Origin: an uncultured Erysipelotrichaceae bacterium
Lineage (GTDB): Bacteria; Bacillota_I; Bacilli_A; Erysipelotrichales; Coprobacillaceae
Reading direction: 5' to 3'
Length of the DNA: 6,025 nt
NCBI GenBank assembly: GCA_947573745.1
Contig: CANPGX010000068.1
Location: 1 to 6,025 of the forward strand
Positions 5,835 through 6,025 of the stretch are shown piece by piece. Within the stretch, counting starts at the first letter, position 1. Each line of letters starts with the position of its first letter. A program made the position numbers and the translations under genes. The notes below the pieces were generated by a model. It worked only from the letters and a program-made list of their open reading frames with translations. It ran no database searches and was not told the DNA's origin.

Positions 5835-6025
5835 TTATATAACAGATTCTTCTTTTAAATATTTTTTATCTAAAGATTTAATAAATGGATAATAAATCAA
5901 TCCGCAAGCAACAAGTAAAATAGCTTGTAAAACAGCGGCACGCCAATCATTAGTCGCTAAGAAACCACTGATGATAGGTGGCGTTGTCCATGGAATAGCA
6001 ACACCCGTTGTTTTAGAAATCAAAC
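5835..6025 (-). CDS. PTS EIIC permease, cellobiose/lactose family, C-terminal fragment (rest outside window)
   Basis: The reading frame is open from the right edge of the window to the TAA at 5837-5835, giving the last 63 or so residues of a longer protein; no true start is in view. The sequence TTGVAIPWTTPPIISGFLAT followed by an NDWRAAVLQ segment is characteristic of the C-terminal membrane part of CelB/LacE-type EIIC permeases, which carry beta-glucosides or similar sugars through the membrane while EIIB phosphorylates them. A hydrophobic helix follows (AVLQAILLVACGLIYYPFI) and then a short charged tail (KSLDKKYLKEESVI), the expected end of a free-standing EIIC without fused EIIB or EIIA. 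Its product would be a 6-phospho-glycoside, the substrate type of the GH1 enzyme at 2744-4162, so the two probably share a pathway although they are transcribed towards each other. Sugar specificity cannot be read from this fragment. Confidence 0.88.
   Translation of the reverse strand, partial: LISKTTGVAIPWTTPPIISGFLATNDWRAAVLQAILLVACGLIYYPFIKSLDKKYLKEESVI

Noticed and set aside
6021..6023. TTG at 6023-6021 on the - strand as the start of a 62-residue protein
   Set aside because: The frame continues to the window edge and the sequence matches the end of an EIIC permease, so this codon is an internal leucine.

Overview
The window looks like a low-GC Gram-positive bacterium (Bacillota). The evidence is strong AGGAGG-type ribosome binding sites, an A+T-rich codon choice, hairpin-plus-U-run terminators, a sugar PTS permease and a Firmicutes-type phage lysis module. 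A gut Erysipelotrichaceae-like host is my guess from the general look of the proteins; nothing in the window proves it.

Left part (1 to about 2533, all + strand): the late end of a prophage or phage-derived island. It starts inside a tail fibre or tail-tip protein with a C-terminal S74-type self-cleaving chaperone and coiled coil. There follows a tight run of small genes: a two-helix holin-like protein, a one-helix conserved phage protein that overlaps it by 4 bases, a small DUF6275-like protein, and an M23 (LytM-type) peptidoglycan endopeptidase with a C-terminal SH3-like wall-binding region. The last has no signal peptide, as expected of an endolysin released through a holin. The run closes with a clear intrinsic terminator at 2507-2533.

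Middle (about 2534-2743): a 210-base, very A+T-rich spacer that should contain, or lie close to, the phage/host boundary. It holds a TTAAA triple repeat, a perfect 11-bp tandem repeat, and an inverted repeat TGATAAAA-N8-TTTTATCA that coincides with an extended -10 promoter candidate. No gene is visible in it.

Right part (2744-6025): host-type carbohydrate genes. A complete GH1 6-phospho-beta-glucosidase (+ strand) ends at a bidirectional terminator. Facing it on the - strand are a COG0402-type metal-dependent amidohydrolase and, upstream of that, the C-terminal end of a cellobiose/lactose-family PTS EIIC permease that runs off the window. The simplest reading is that the PTS imports and phosphorylates a beta-glucoside and the GH1 enzyme splits the 6-phosphate sugar. 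Whether the amidohydrolase belongs to the same pathway is open. It is the least ordinary gene here because its active-site motifs differ from those usual in its family.

I see no CRISPR array, insertion sequence, tRNA, rRNA or clearly new multi-gene system. The most useful open points are the exact phage boundary, the operator-like repeat before the GH1 gene, and the substrate of the amidohydrolase.
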